DNA of 43,778 nt from JACKHA01 sp041401985 (GTDB lineage Bacteria; Planctomycetota; Phycisphaerae; Phycisphaerales; UBA1924): assembly GCA_041401985.1 (NCBI GenBank), contig JAWKTE010000025.1:1-43778 (forward strand). Direction: 5' to 3'. Under the pieces are notes generated by a model that saw only the letters and a list, made by a program, of their open reading frames with translations, was not told where the DNA came from and ran no database searches. Of this stretch, positions 1 to 8,708 are shown one piece after another. Position 1 is the first letter of the stretch; every line of letters starts with the position of its first letter. A program made the translations under genes and the position numbers.

Positions 1-697
1 AACGCTCGATCGCGATGGAGTTGCCGAACAGCACGTGGTAGCTCGCCGGGGTGTCCTCGAGGCCCGGGCGGCCCAGGCTGAGCGTGAGCGTGTCCGCAAA
101 CAAGGCTCGGCCGTCGATGAGACGCTCGAGCAGGTTCCCGATCGACTTGAGCAGAACGGACCCGGCGAGCAGGTACGAGCCCGCCGGCGCGAACAGCGGG
201 ATGCCGGCGGCGCCGCCCAGGAACCCGGCGACGCGCTGGACGAGCTCGTTGTTGAAGCGATTCCACACGAGCTCAATGGTGACCACCACGCCACGTTCCG
301 TCTGCGCTGGCGAGTGGTACACAACGGGGGTGGCGTTCAGGTTGGCGGGCAGGGCGTCGAATCGAGTGTCCATCCCCTTCCTCAGATCGGGGACGAGCGC
401 GTTCACCGCGCGCGGTGCGCTCGCGTACACCGGGAGCTTCTTCACGGATGACGTCACCAGCAGGTCGTCCCCCATGCCCCGCGTGGGGATGCCGGTGTGC
501 ACGTACGCGATCTCGATGGTGAGGGGGCGATTCACGCCGATCGCCTCGATTTTGTTGCCGCCCGACCCCGGCACCGGGCCCGTTGCCCTGGCGAGTACCG
601 GCCGGTCCACCGGCGTGACCTCTGCGGGGGAATAAGAGGCGCGGCGGGGAGGGGTGAGCCTGGAAGTGGGCTGGATCGGGAACTCGATGGCTGCCAT
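1..697 (-). CDS. Unknown protein, cut by the left window edge
   Basis: This minus-strand frame stays open from an ATG at 697 to base 1, giving at least 232 residues with the C-terminus outside the window. The start is supported by AAGGAGA about 10 bases upstream. The protein begins MAAIEFPIQPTSRLTPP and has a Pro/Arg-rich first 40 residues. A mixed alpha/beta segment follows (IEAIGVNRPLTIEIAYVHTG), then a Gly/Ala-rich, partly hydrophobic stretch around residues 160-185 (VAGFLGGAAGIPLFAPAG) that could be a membrane helix or a buried core. No signal peptide or catalytic motif is recognisable. It lies 49 bases downstream of the HTH gene on the same strand, so the two may be co-transcribed. I do not recognise the family. 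The coding call rests on the long open frame and good ribosome site; the overlapping frames in this stretch are shadows. Confidence 0.72.
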   Translation of the reverse strand, partial: MAAIEFPIQPTSRLTPPRRASYSPAEVTPVDRPVLARATGPVPGSGGNKIEAIGVNRPLTIEIAYVHTGIPTRGMGDDLLVTSSVKKLPVYASAPRAVNALVPDLRKGMDTRFDALPANLNATPVVYHSPAQTERGVVVTIELVWNRFNNELVQRVAGFLGGAAGIPLFAPAGSYLLAGSVLLKSIGNLLERLIDGRALFADTLTLSLGRPGLEDTPASYHVLFGNSIAIER

Positions 698-745
698 CCG
701 TCTGTCTCCTTCTCTTCCTTGGGACGCGGGTCGCCGAACCTCTGG

Positions 746-1348
746 TTAGACGGCGGGCTTGGCTTCCGCGAGTTCCGTCACCGATCGCGCGGCCGACTGC
801 AACTCGGACTCCAGCCACGCAAGCGTCTCACGCATGCCGGCGAGCCGATCGCGCAGGCCACGGAGCCGCTCCAACGGCACGGCGACTGAGGACTCGGCGT
901 TCCGAGCCGCGTCGGTTTCCGGCGGGTACGCCACGAGGAGCTCCGCCGGATTGACCTGGAACTCGACCGCGAGGCGCGCGACCGCGGTCGCGGGGACCTT
1001 GCTCGCCCCCGTGAGGTACCGGCGCACGGTCTCGCTGTTCATGTTGACGCGTTCGGCCACCTTGGACACCGGCAGCGCACCGACGGCCGTCCGAAGCCGG
1101 GCGGCCAGTTCTCGGTCGCTCAGGGCTCGCGGAGCCGACGTGATCGGCTCGCCCAACGGATCTGTGGTTCCGTCTGGGTCCGACCCCACGAATCTGAGGG
1201 ATGACGCGACCGGGCGTTCCGCGTTGTGGATCCCATCGGGGCCCACCCTCCTTGCGGGCCCCGACGGGGATCCATGGACGCCTTTGGAAGAAGCTTCACC
1301 GGTCTGTACCATGCCACAGCAGAGTCGAGAGAATCGGGGTTCCGCCAT
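746..1348 (-). CDS. Helix-turn-helix (XRE/lambda repressor-like) regulator
   Basis: Likely a small DNA-binding regulator. The segment RELAARLRTAVGALPVSK followed by VAERVNMNSETVRRYLTGAS and KVPATAVARLAVEFQVNP reads as a five-helix Cro/C1-type HTH domain, with 'SETVRRYL' as recognition helix. A C-terminal amphipathic, Leu/Arg-rich segment (LERLRGLRDRLAGMRETLAW) may form a coiled coil for dimerisation. The start is uncertain. The longest frame begins at 1348-1351, within 35 bases of the divergent sigma-factor start, and its first 55 residues look non-globular and run across a large inverted repeat at 1227-1274. A GTG at 1189 would give a compact HTH protein and leave room for promoters, but has no clear ribosome site. 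It faces away from the ECF sigma/kinase pair and could repress either direction. Confidence 0.75.
   Translation of the reverse strand: MAEPRFSRLCCGMVQTGEASSKGVHGSPSGPARRVGPDGIHNAERPVASSLRFVGSDPDGTTDPLGEPITSAPRALSDRELAARLRTAVGALPVSKVAERVNMNSETVRRYLTGASKVPATAVARLAVEFQVNPAELLVAYPPETDAARNAESSVAVPLERLRGLRDRLAGMRETLAWLESELQSAARSVTELAEAKPAV
1227..1274. repeat. Large inverted repeat between divergent HTH and sigma genes
   Basis: The left arm GGATCCCATCGGGGCCC (1228-1244) and right arm GGGCCCCGACGGGGATCC (1256-1273) are complementary apart from one bulged base and one mismatch, and flanking T/A bases extend the match by one pair. The 11-base spacer is ACCCTCCTTGC. It sits about 105 bases upstream of the sigma factor and inside the longest version of the divergent HTH gene. 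It could be an operator or a transcript hairpin. No T-tract follows on either strand, which argues against a simple terminator. Confidence 0.6.
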
Positions 1349-1380
1349 CACGGAATCCCAATGTCCTTATGGGAGGGGGC

Positions 1381-2001
1381 GTGGCCACAGACCCGGTACG
1401 GGATGAGGCAGGCGAGATCACGCTGCTGCTGCGCGTGGCGTCGCGGGACGATCCGCAGGCGATGGCGCGGCTCTTTCAATTGGTCCACGACGAACTGCTC
1501 AAGCGGGCGAGCCAGCGGCTCGCGCAGTTGCCGCCGTGGCGGTCCCTGGACCCTCCGGAGCTTGTGTCCGAGTTCTTCATGAAACTGTTCAAGGGCGAGC
1601 GGCCGGATTTCGCCTCCCGCGAGCACTTCTATCGCGTCGCCAGCAAGGTCATGCGCTGGATCCTGGCCGACCGCGCCAAGCGGGCCAGGTCGGAAGGACG
1701 AGGACGTGATTGGTCGCGGGTACCCCTGACTGAGGGGGTCGAGGCCGCGTCCGGCTCGTTCAACCTCCTTGAGCTATCGGATGCCCTCGACGAACTCGAG
1801 CGGGTCTCGCCCGAGCGGGCGTGGTTGGTCGAGCTGCGTTTCTTCGCGGGCCTTCGGGACGAGGCGATCGCGGAGCTGATGGGGCTCTCCACCGCGACGG
1901 TTGGGCGTCGCTGGCAGGCCACGAAGGCGTGGCTCGTCCGTCGACTCGGCCACGGAGATGTGGAATTCCAATCCCGTTCGGATCGGCCGCGGGACCGCTG
2001 A
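1381..2001 (+). CDS. ECF-type RNA polymerase sigma factor (TIGR02999-like)
   Basis: An alternative sigma factor directing RNA polymerase to a small regulon. Region 2 lies around residues 20-100, with ELVSEFFMKLF, then SREHFYRVASKVMRWILADR, which matches the 'HFFaaAa+aMR+iLvd+AR' signature of the TIGR02999/Sigma70_ECF family common in planctomycetes and acidobacteria. Region 4 lies around residues 135-190, with WLVELRFFAGLRDEAIAELM followed by GLSTATVGRRWQATKAWLVR as HTH. The length of 206 residues is normal. GTG 1381 was chosen because GGAGG (1372-1376) precedes it; ATG 1369 in the same frame has no ribosome site. A kinase gene follows 59 bases downstream. ECF-kinase pairs of this kind are known in planctomycetes, where phosphorylation is thought to control the sigma factor. 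Confidence 0.92.
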   Translation: MATDPVRDEAGEITLLLRVASRDDPQAMARLFQLVHDELLKRASQRLAQLPPWRSLDPPELVSEFFMKLFKGERPDFASREHFYRVASKVMRWILADRAKRARSEGRGRDWSRVPLTEGVEAASGSFNLLELSDALDELERVSPERAWLVELRFFAGLRDEAIAELMGLSTATVGRRWQATKAWLVRRLGHGDVEFQSRSDRPRDR

Positions 2002-2060
2002 TCGGCCGCGGCCACCGCGGTCGACTCTTCGACGAGGGAACCGCGCAATGGAGGGGTGGA

Positions 2061-4218
2061 ATGGCACCAGGACTGTTTGGGGAGCGTGAGTTCGAGGAGC
2101 TGGAAGCCCTTCTGGAGCTCGACGCCCGTGCGCAGACGCCCGCATCGCGGCCTTGGAGCCTGTCGAGAGGCGGCAGCTGCTCCGAGAACTCGTGGTGCGC
2201 CACCCGCGAGTCGGGCCGCTCGATCGGACCGCCCGCGAGGTGTTCCCGAGCCGAAAGTGCCCGGAGTGCCTGGAAGAGGCGGGCCTGACGATCGTCGGCG
2301 AGATCGGGCAAGGCGGAATGGGGCGCGGTGTATCAAAGTGCACGACCGCGAGCTCGACCGCGAGGTGGCGGTCAAGGTCATGGCGTCGTTCCTGTCGCCG
2401 GAGGCCGAGAGGCGATCTGGATCGTGAGGGCGATGCGGCCAAGCGCTCGACCATCCTGCGATCGGCCACTGCTGCGGAGCGGCGTCGTCGCCGGCGTGCG
2501 GTACCTCGTGTTCGAGCTGGTTGAAGGCCAGTCCCTCGAGGAGCGGATCGCCGCCGAACGCGGGCGGCGGATGCGTCGGCCGAGTCTCGGCCCTCGGAGG
2601 TTCCGGACGCGTGGTGCTGGAATGTCGCGGAGTGGGTCCGATGGGTGCTGCCGCGCTCGGGCACGCCCACGGCACCGGGGTCGTGCATCGGGACGTGAAG
2701 CCGAGCAACATCCTGCTGGATGGCGCCGGATTGCCTCGCCTGACCGACTTTGGCATCGCCAAAGACCTCGATGCGACGACGCTGACCCGTTCCGGCTCCC
2801 AGCCCGGCACCCCGGCGTACATGAGCCCGGAGCAGCTCGGCGTTTCCGAGGCGCCAATGGGCCCCGCCTCCGACATATGCAGTCTGGGCCTCGTCCTGTT
2901 CGAGGGGCTCACGCTCACCAAGGCCCTGCCCGGCAAGGACGCCGACGCGGTCAAGCGGCACTGGAGGGGCCGGGCCTTCTTCGATCCGGCAGCTGATTCC
3001 AGATCTGTGCACCCCGCGCTGGCGCTCATCTGCCGACGGGCGACCGCGTTCGATCCCAAGGATCGGTTCCGCTCGGCGTCCGAGATGGCCGCGACCTTGG
3101 ACCGAGCGATCCATGGGCGGCTCCGAGCCCCCATGATCCCGTGGAGGGACTGGGTCGCGAGGGCAAGGCGGAACCCAAAGCGGATCGGAGCGGCCGCCGT
3201 CGGGCTCCTGGTGGTGTCGACTGCAACCGTGTCGCTATGGCCGAGTCGAACGACCGGGACGCTGGTTGTGGATGCCCCGACGCGGAGCGCCGTCTGGATC
3301 CGGCCCGTTGATCCCGGCACGCGGATGCCGGGCGCGGCCCAGCCCCGCGGCGTCACGCCGCTGCGAGCCAGCCTGGAACCGGGCGTCTATCGGGTGATGA
3401 TCGATGCGGGGCAGGGGCGATCCGCCGAGCTCACCCGAGTCGTGCAGCGGGGCCAGACCGCGCTCGCCGAGCTTGCGCCCCCAAACGAGAACGGCACCGA
3501 CAACATGGGCATGGTGTTCGTCGAGGGCGGCGATGCGCTCGTCGGCCAGCCCCAACCCCAGTTCCCGCAGCTCGTGCAGCGCCCGGTTCACGTGGAGCCG
3601 TTCTGGATCGACCGCCGCGAGGTCACGAACGCGGAGTACCGAGCGTTCGTCGTCGCAACGGGGCGACGCCCGCCGTTCCTGTGGCCAGATCCCTACGACC
3701 CTTCGTGGGACCGCCTTCCGGTCACCGGGGTGACCTTGGAAGAAGCCCGGGCGTACGCGGAGTGGGTCGGCAAGCGGCTGCCCACCGACGCCGAGTGGGA
3801 GGTCGCGGCCGCGGGCCTGGATGGGGCGCCGTTCCCGTGGGTCGCCACGGGAGGGCCCCCGGCGCCGATCCTCGCCGACGGCGGGGTCGAGCTCGCGAGC
3901 TGGACGCTCGGCCCCGACGACCCAACGTCGGCCGCGGCCTACCTGGAGCACGTGCGTCCGGCCGACCAGGCAAACTACGATGTCGGGCCCTTCGGCCTGA
4001 TCAACGCGTGGTCGAACGTCGCCGAGTGGACCGAGTCGGTGCTCGTGCTCGAGTTGCAGGGCGTGCCCACCCTGTGGGCGATCTCCAAGGGCAGGACCTG
4101 GGCCGACGACGCCCCGGCGCTGGCGTTTCTCCAAACTGCCAATCTTTCCCAGCTTGACGCGAGGTCGGTCGGGCTGGGCTTCCGGTGCGCGCGGAGCGCG
4201 AGTGCCGCGCAAAACTGA
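2061..4218 (+). pseudogene. Ser/Thr protein kinase with C-terminal FGE/sulfatase-modifying domain; N-lobe frameshifted
   Basis: A membrane-anchored Hanks-type kinase in ruined or misread form. The likely start is ATG 2061, after GGAGGGG. Kinase motifs appear in order but in changing frames: the glycine loop GQGGMG near 2310, REVAVKVM with the ATP lysine near 2365, and the hinge YLVFELVEGQSLEERIA near 2500. From about 2640 one frame stays open to 4218, with HRDVKPSNILL, DFGIAKDL and GTPAYMSPEQ. Frame changes fall near 2150, 2320, 2430 and 2570-2640. After the kinase comes a transmembrane helix (AAAVGLLVVSTATVSLW, about 3190-3240), a PEGA-like segment, and a complete formylglycine-generating-enzyme-like domain (about 3505-4200; RREVTNAEYRAFV, GKRLPTDAEWEVAAAG, GLGFRCARS). 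In this architecture such domains often act as ligand sensors rather than enzymes. Four frame changes in 500 bases suggest decay, although assembly error cannot be excluded. Confidence 0.85.
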
Positions 4219-4320
4219 TGGTCGTCACTCAGAAATGTTGATCGGAGCATGCCGGCCGTCTCGACTCCCTCCCCGAAACGGGCTGCCCAGAACCGGGGCC
4301 CCCAGCACGGGAGATCGAGA

Positions 4321-4770
4321 ATGGCCTTTGGCGACCTGCTCATCCAGCTTCGGGTCCCGGCGAAGCCGGGCGGCACCACCGAGACCCACGCGGAGTACAT
4401 GGAGGCGGTCCGCACGGCCGCGGCTGCCCACCTCACGTCCTCCGGCTTCGAACCGGCTCGCTTCGCGTGGCTGAGCCGGTCCGACGTCCCCGAAGACCCG
4501 GCCGATGCGGCCTCGTTCGCCGCGACCCGTGTCGGCGACACGAGCATCAACCCCAGCGCCTACGCGTTCGCTCTCGAGAGCGCGGCGAGCTTCTTGTGCG
4601 TGGTCAACGGCGAAGTCAAGACGTACACCGCGGTGCTCGTGAGTCCCGGTCCGTCGGACCCGACGCCCAACGCGTTCGAGTTCGACGTCACGCTGAGCGG
4701 CCCGACCACCGTCACCGTGCAGATGGTCCTGGTCGTCCGCACCATGCAGCCGTTCAGTTCCGGGGCATAG
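4321..4770 (+). CDS. Unknown 149-residue protein
   Basis: The reading starts at ATG 4321, after GGGAGATCGAG, rather than the longer ATG at 4249, because the extra 24 residues look non-coding. The protein (MAFGDLLIQLRVPAKPGGTT...) has an alpha-helical first half (EYMEAVRTAAAAHLTSSGF) and a beta-rich second half with alternating hydrophobics (GPTTVTVQMVLVVRTMQ). It has no signal peptide, cysteine motif or recognisable active site. It follows the kinase/FGE gene by 102 bases and precedes the beta-helix array by 426 bases, all on the plus strand, so it may belong to the sigma/kinase unit. The 426-base gap after it (4771-5196) contains only the promoter listed next and no convincing gene. I do not recognise the family. 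Confidence 0.7.
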   Translation: MAFGDLLIQLRVPAKPGGTTETHAEYMEAVRTAAAAHLTSSGFEPARFAWLSRSDVPEDPADAASFAATRVGDTSINPSAYAFALESAASFLCVVNGEVKTYTAVLVSPGPSDPTPNAFEFDVTLSGPTTVTVQMVLVVRTMQPFSSGA

Positions 4771-5133
4771 CTGATTGGCAGGTGGTCGCCGTCGCCGCTC
4801 GCGAATGTGCAACCCCATCCAAAGGGGCGGGACGGGCTTCCGTGGCCCAACGCCCGCGCTTCCGGGGCCCCAGGGGTGGACTCGGGCGATCAACCCTGAT
4901 GGGCACACGAATTCGTGGTCTCTCGGGACTCGGAGACTCAATACTGGGGCCACGAAAACCAACCGAAACTCATTGGTGCGGCCACATGCACACGGTAGAC
5001 TGATCAAGGGTAGTGTTGCAGCCACATGGGGTTGTTCTTCTTCGTCCCAGACCGTCGTTCCGGTCAAAGCAATGGACCGCTCTTGGCTTTCGGGTTCGTC
5101 GAGGGATGCGGACCGCGTCGTGGAGCGGACTAC

Positions 5134-5162
5134 TTGCAGTCGGCCCCAACGGTTTGTAGCCT
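5134..5162 (+). promoter_or_regulatory. Putative sigma70-like promoter of beta-helix copy 1
   Basis: TTGCAG (5134-5139), a 17-base spacer and TAGCCT (5157-5162) lie 34 bases before the ATG of the first beta-helix gene. The copy 2 gene has TTGCAC, 17 bases and TAGGCT at the equivalent distance, and the two also share CGGT and GTAG within this stretch. Conservation between paralogs is the main support; the -10 box alone is a weak match. Confidence 0.5.
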
Positions 5163-5196
5163 CTTGCCGGCGATGGTTGAGGAGGGATGATCCCGC

Positions 5197-7161
5197 ATGT
5201 ACTCTGATCCGTCATTCATCACGCAGCGGCTCAGCTACGCGGTCAGCGTTATCGGATTTGGGGCTGATCCCGAGGGCAACAACGACTCCGGGCCCGCGTT
5301 TGCCGAAGCGATCCAAGTCTGTCGCGACCGCGACTATTCGACCCTCCACGTCCCGGCCGGCAGGTACAAGATTTCCAGCTTCAGCACGGGCGGCACGAGC
5401 AACCCATGCGAGACCGACACAACCGGCTGGTGCCTGAACTACTTGTCCGGATTGTGCATCCGAGGCGACGGAGCGAATCGCGGAGGCGATGGCGACAAGA
5501 CCGGAACGACCTTGTTCTTCGAGCTGCCCGCGCCGACCGAGGACGAGCCGAGGTATGGGATTGGCATCAAAGGCAGTTCCGGTCTGCGTTTCGAGAATCT
5601 GACGATCGAGGGCGCACCGAGCTCAACGCCTCGCCCGTACACCATGGTCGGTGTGTACATCGACACCGTGGCCGGCGCCAGCACGACCGGCATCATCTTT
5701 CAGAATGTCACGTTCCGATGGTGCCACGTCGCGGTCCAGACATCGGCCTCGAACAACAACTCCGAGTTGGCGTTCTTTGACTGCGATTTTACAGGCAACC
5801 TTGTCGGGTTCCAATCGCTCAGCGACCAAGCGCTCGTGCAGAAGTTCATCGGGTGTGCCGGAGGTGGCGATCCGGCGCTCGGCGACGAAGATCCGTTCCA
5901 GGGCATGGAGACGATGTTCGACCTGACGTTTGGCGGGAACGTGACCGTCGTTGGATTCGGTGGCCAAAACGTCTCGAGATTCGTGGCTGTCGGCAAGGGC
6001 GGGGGCAACATCGGTTGGAATCTCTTCCACAACATCCGCCTCGAGCAGATCGGCGACGACGATGTGAGCACGTGGGGGAACACGAATCGAACGAGAGTCT
6101 ACGAGGCCGTGAATCTGTCGGGCGGGAGCCTCTCGCACGGACAGCGGACGCAGTTCGACGGGCTGGTGGTCACCCCGCCGGCGGCCGGCGCGATCCCAGA
6201 CGACGGCACACCGCGGATCGCGGTCCAAGAGGGCCACACAGTCATCCTCCGAAACGCGAGCCAGGGCGACGGCTACCCGCTTGCTACGGCGACGTCGAAG
6301 CTCCTGGAGTTCAAGACCTTTGGCGAGGTGGACCGAGGCGGCACATTGCGGTGCTTCAACGTGGCGGTGGACTACGACGCCAGGCTGGACCGTTCCGATG
6401 TCCCGACGACCGGTCGGTACTCGTTCGATGAGTGCATCGATGAGGAGAACGTGCCGTATCCAGACTTGCTGCACCCGCCGCTCTACGGGCCCAACTACCT
6501 GATGTCGATCCAGTACCACTGCTGGGCCAAGGACGACGCCTTGAATGGCGTTGTCGCCGACGCGAACCCGGGCGGCAACAGTGTGGTCGATGTCACCCCG
6601 GACACGGGGGACACTGCGCGGTTCGGGGTGCTCGGATGCCAGACCACCGAGAACGGGCACGCCGCGCTCTTGTCGCACGTATCCGCCCTGCGGCCGGGAG
6701 GTGGCACGTGGCGGTTCCAGTGCTCTGCGAGGGTCACGGCGACGCCGTCTGACGCTACGCCGGAGTTCGAGGTGCGTCTTGGATTCGGCAATAGCCCTTC
6801 GGCCGATCCCACCAACGGCGCCTTTTTCCGCTATCGCAACACCTTCAACGATGACGAGTGGGAGGGCGTAATCCGCTGGAACGGCACCGAAGTGGTCCTT
6901 GACACCGACGAGCCGAAGGACGAGGACTGGCACACCTTCGAGGTGGAGCTCAACGCGACCGGCGACGTCGCCACGTTCTACATGGACGGGCGACGCCTCG
7001 GCACGGCGTCTCGGACAATCGATGGGACCGGCATCACGGGGCTCATGCCCCTTCAGTTGGTGCGGATTGACGGTGAAGGGACCAAGTCCGCCGAGATCGA
7101 CTACTACAAGTACGAGATCAGGCCGGATGTTGCCCAAGTTGGTCAGATGTTCCCGGAGTAG
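5197..7161 (+). CDS. Beta-helix protein, array copy 1 (pectate-lyase-like plus LamG-like domain)
   Basis: A 654-residue protein with two parts. Residues 11-420 read as a right-handed parallel beta-helix. The entry segment RLSYAVSVIGFGADPEG, then YSTLHVPAGRYKIS (47-60) and GIGIKGSSGLRFENLTIEG (121-139), resemble the pectate-lyase-superfamily fold seen in polysaccharide lyases and phage tailspikes. After a YGPNYLM linker near residue 430, the last 200 residues look like a LamG/concanavalin sandwich (VRLGFG, DVATFYMDGRRLG, AEIDYYKYEIRPD), ending VGQMFPE. GAGGAGGG lies 9 bases before the ATG. No N-terminal signal peptide is visible, so export would need another route. Three close relatives follow in the same orientation. 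A carbohydrate-binding or cleaving role is plausible from the folds, but I see no defined catalytic triad. Confidence 0.88.
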   Translation: MYSDPSFITQRLSYAVSVIGFGADPEGNNDSGPAFAEAIQVCRDRDYSTLHVPAGRYKISSFSTGGTSNPCETDTTGWCLNYLSGLCIRGDGANRGGDGDKTGTTLFFELPAPTEDEPRYGIGIKGSSGLRFENLTIEGAPSSTPRPYTMVGVYIDTVAGASTTGIIFQNVTFRWCHVAVQTSASNNNSELAFFDCDFTGNLVGFQSLSDQALVQKFIGCAGGGDPALGDEDPFQGMETMFDLTFGGNVTVVGFGGQNVSRFVAVGKGGGNIGWNLFHNIRLEQIGDDDVSTWGNTNRTRVYEAVNLSGGSLSHGQRTQFDGLVVTPPAAGAIPDDGTPRIAVQEGHTVILRNASQGDGYPLATATSKLLEFKTFGEVDRGGTLRCFNVAVDYDARLDRSDVPTTGRYSFDECIDEENVPYPDLLHPPLYGPNYLMSIQYHCWAKDDALNGVVADANPGGNSVVDVTPDTGDTARFGVLGCQTTENGHAALLSHVSALRPGGGTWRFQCSARVTATPSDATPEFEVRLGFGNSPSADPTNGAFFRYRNTFNDDEWEGVIRWNGTEVVLDTDEPKDEDWHTFEVELNATGDVATFYMDGRRLGTASRTIDGTGITGLMPLQLVRIDGEGTKSAEIDYYKYEIRPDVAQVGQMFPE

Positions 7162-7206
7162 CGGGATGGGAGAGGGCGGCTGGCGTGGGGTGAGAAGGAG
7201 TCGACC

Positions 7207-8697
7207 ATGAATACTGCGAAGTTTATCCAGGCTCTGGCACTCACGCTCCTCGCGCTGGCCCTGCCCGCCGCCGGGCAGACGACGTGGTTCGTGTCGAACG
7301 ACCCAGGCGAGGACCCGGACTTCCCGTCGATCGCCGCCGCCATTGCGAGTCCGATGGTGGTCAACGGCGACACGCTGCTCGTGAGCGAGGGCGTGGGACC
7401 CTACGTCGGCGACATCACCATCGAGAAACTCCTCACGATCCAGGGCGAACCCGGCGAGCAACCGGTCGTCCGGCCGGGCGGTCCCGCCCCGTTCGCGGCG
7501 TTCACCGTGCCGCCTGGGGGGGAGGGCATCCATGTGAGAGACATACGGTTTGACGGATTTGGCATCACCCGCGCTATTTCCGACTCTACTGATGTGACGA
7601 CGGTGGATCGTTGCGTGTTCGTCGGCTTCGACCTGGCGTACCGAGGGTTTCAGGGGACCGTCCGCGATAGTGAATTCGTCAACAACCGCGTAGCGATGTC
7701 CGGAGTCCAATTGGCGGAACGGTGCACGATCACGGTGTCGTCAGTCATCGCCAACGCTCAGTTCCTCGGTTCCGTACTCAAGGTGGTGGACTGCACTTTC
7801 ATGGGCCCATCGGGAGTCGCCTCGGTCGGCGCCCTCAACGAGCCGCTACAGTTCATTCGGTGCCGTTTCACGGACATCCAGGTGCCATTGGGTGAGGCTG
7901 CGTTCTTCACGCCCGCGTTCGACACCGGTTTTGCGTTCGACTCCTGCGTGTTCGACGGTGTCGAGTCGACGGTGCCGATGTTTGACCTGAACCGGTCCAG
8001 CGTCACGTTCCGCAACTGCACGGTCGTCGGCTGCAGCGCCCCGGTCTTCGTCCGCGTCGCCCCGTTCCCTCCGGGCGAGATCATCGTCCGCAACACCATC
8101 ATCCGAGACAACGACTTCCCGGTGCTGTTCCAGGGGCCCGTGGACGTGGCCCACTCGATCCTCAGCGTCGGCACCTTCCCCGGCCCGGGCGTGCTCGTCA
8201 CCGACCCGCTCTTCGCCAACCCCGCGAGCGGCGACTACTCCCTCAAACGCGGCTCGCCCGCCATCGACGCCGGCGACTCCTCGGCCGTGCCGCCAGACAT
8301 CACCACAGATCTGCTCGGCAACCCGCGTTTCGTCGACGACCCCATCATGCCCGACACCGGTGCCGGCCCGCCGCCGATCGTCGACATCGGCGCCTTCGAG
8401 TTCCAGCCCCCCGGCCCCGGCTTCTGCCAGGCCGACCTCACCACCGGCGCCATACCCGGCCAGCCCGGATACGGCGTGCCCAACGGCATCGTGAACAACG
8501 ACGACTTCTTCTACTACCTGACCCTCTTCTCCGGCGAACTCGGCTGCGGCACCGCCCCCGGCCAAACCCGCTGCCCCTCACCCCCCGACCTCACCACAAA
8601 CGCCATCCCGGGCACCCCCGGCTATGGCGTTCTTGACGGAACCATCAACAACGACGATTTCTTCTACTACCTCACGCTCTTCTCTTCGGGCTGTTAA
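7207..8697 (+). CDS. Secreted right-handed beta-helix protein with two C-terminal GC-type dockerin repeats
   Basis: A 496-residue exported protein. The start MNTAKFIQALALTLLALALP with AAGQ just after is a standard signal peptide, and AGAAGGAG lies 9-10 bases upstream. The middle is a parallel beta-helix of the type used in choice-of-anchor and polymorphic outer-membrane proteins (WFVSNDPGEDPDFPSIAAAI, SPAIDAGDSSAVPPDI, LGNPRFVDD, VDIGAFEF). The end carries two copies of a dockerin-like repeat, each with GIVNNDDFFYYLTLF or GTINNDDFFYYLTLF, separated by a Cys/Pro-rich linker and finishing SSGC. In planctomycetes this module is thought to anchor secreted proteins at the cell surface. Its beta-helix is not obviously related to the four array copies, yet it sits between copies 1 and 2 in the same orientation. 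Confidence 0.9.
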   Translation: MNTAKFIQALALTLLALALPAAGQTTWFVSNDPGEDPDFPSIAAAIASPMVVNGDTLLVSEGVGPYVGDITIEKLLTIQGEPGEQPVVRPGGPAPFAAFTVPPGGEGIHVRDIRFDGFGITRAISDSTDVTTVDRCVFVGFDLAYRGFQGTVRDSEFVNNRVAMSGVQLAERCTITVSSVIANAQFLGSVLKVVDCTFMGPSGVASVGALNEPLQFIRCRFTDIQVPLGEAAFFTPAFDTGFAFDSCVFDGVESTVPMFDLNRSSVTFRNCTVVGCSAPVFVRVAPFPPGEIIVRNTIIRDNDFPVLFQGPVDVAHSILSVGTFPGPGVLVTDPLFANPASGDYSLKRGSPAIDAGDSSAVPPDITTDLLGNPRFVDDPIMPDTGAGPPPIVDIGAFEFQPPGPGFCQADLTTGAIPGQPGYGVPNGIVNNDDFFYYLTLFSGELGCGTAPGQTRCPSPPDLTTNAIPGTPGYGVLDGTINNDDFFYYLTLFSSGC

Positions 8698-8708
8698 CAG
8701 TGTCACAG

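Noticed and set aside
1629..3356. 575-residue minus-strand frame opposite the sigma/kinase region
   Set aside because: Antisense to ECF sigma and kinase motifs; Arg/Ser/Pro-rich shadow.
5623..7710. 695-residue minus-strand frame opposite beta-helix copy 1
   Set aside because: Antisense to a gene supported by three paralogs. Composition is typical of a GC shadow, with no recognisable domain.
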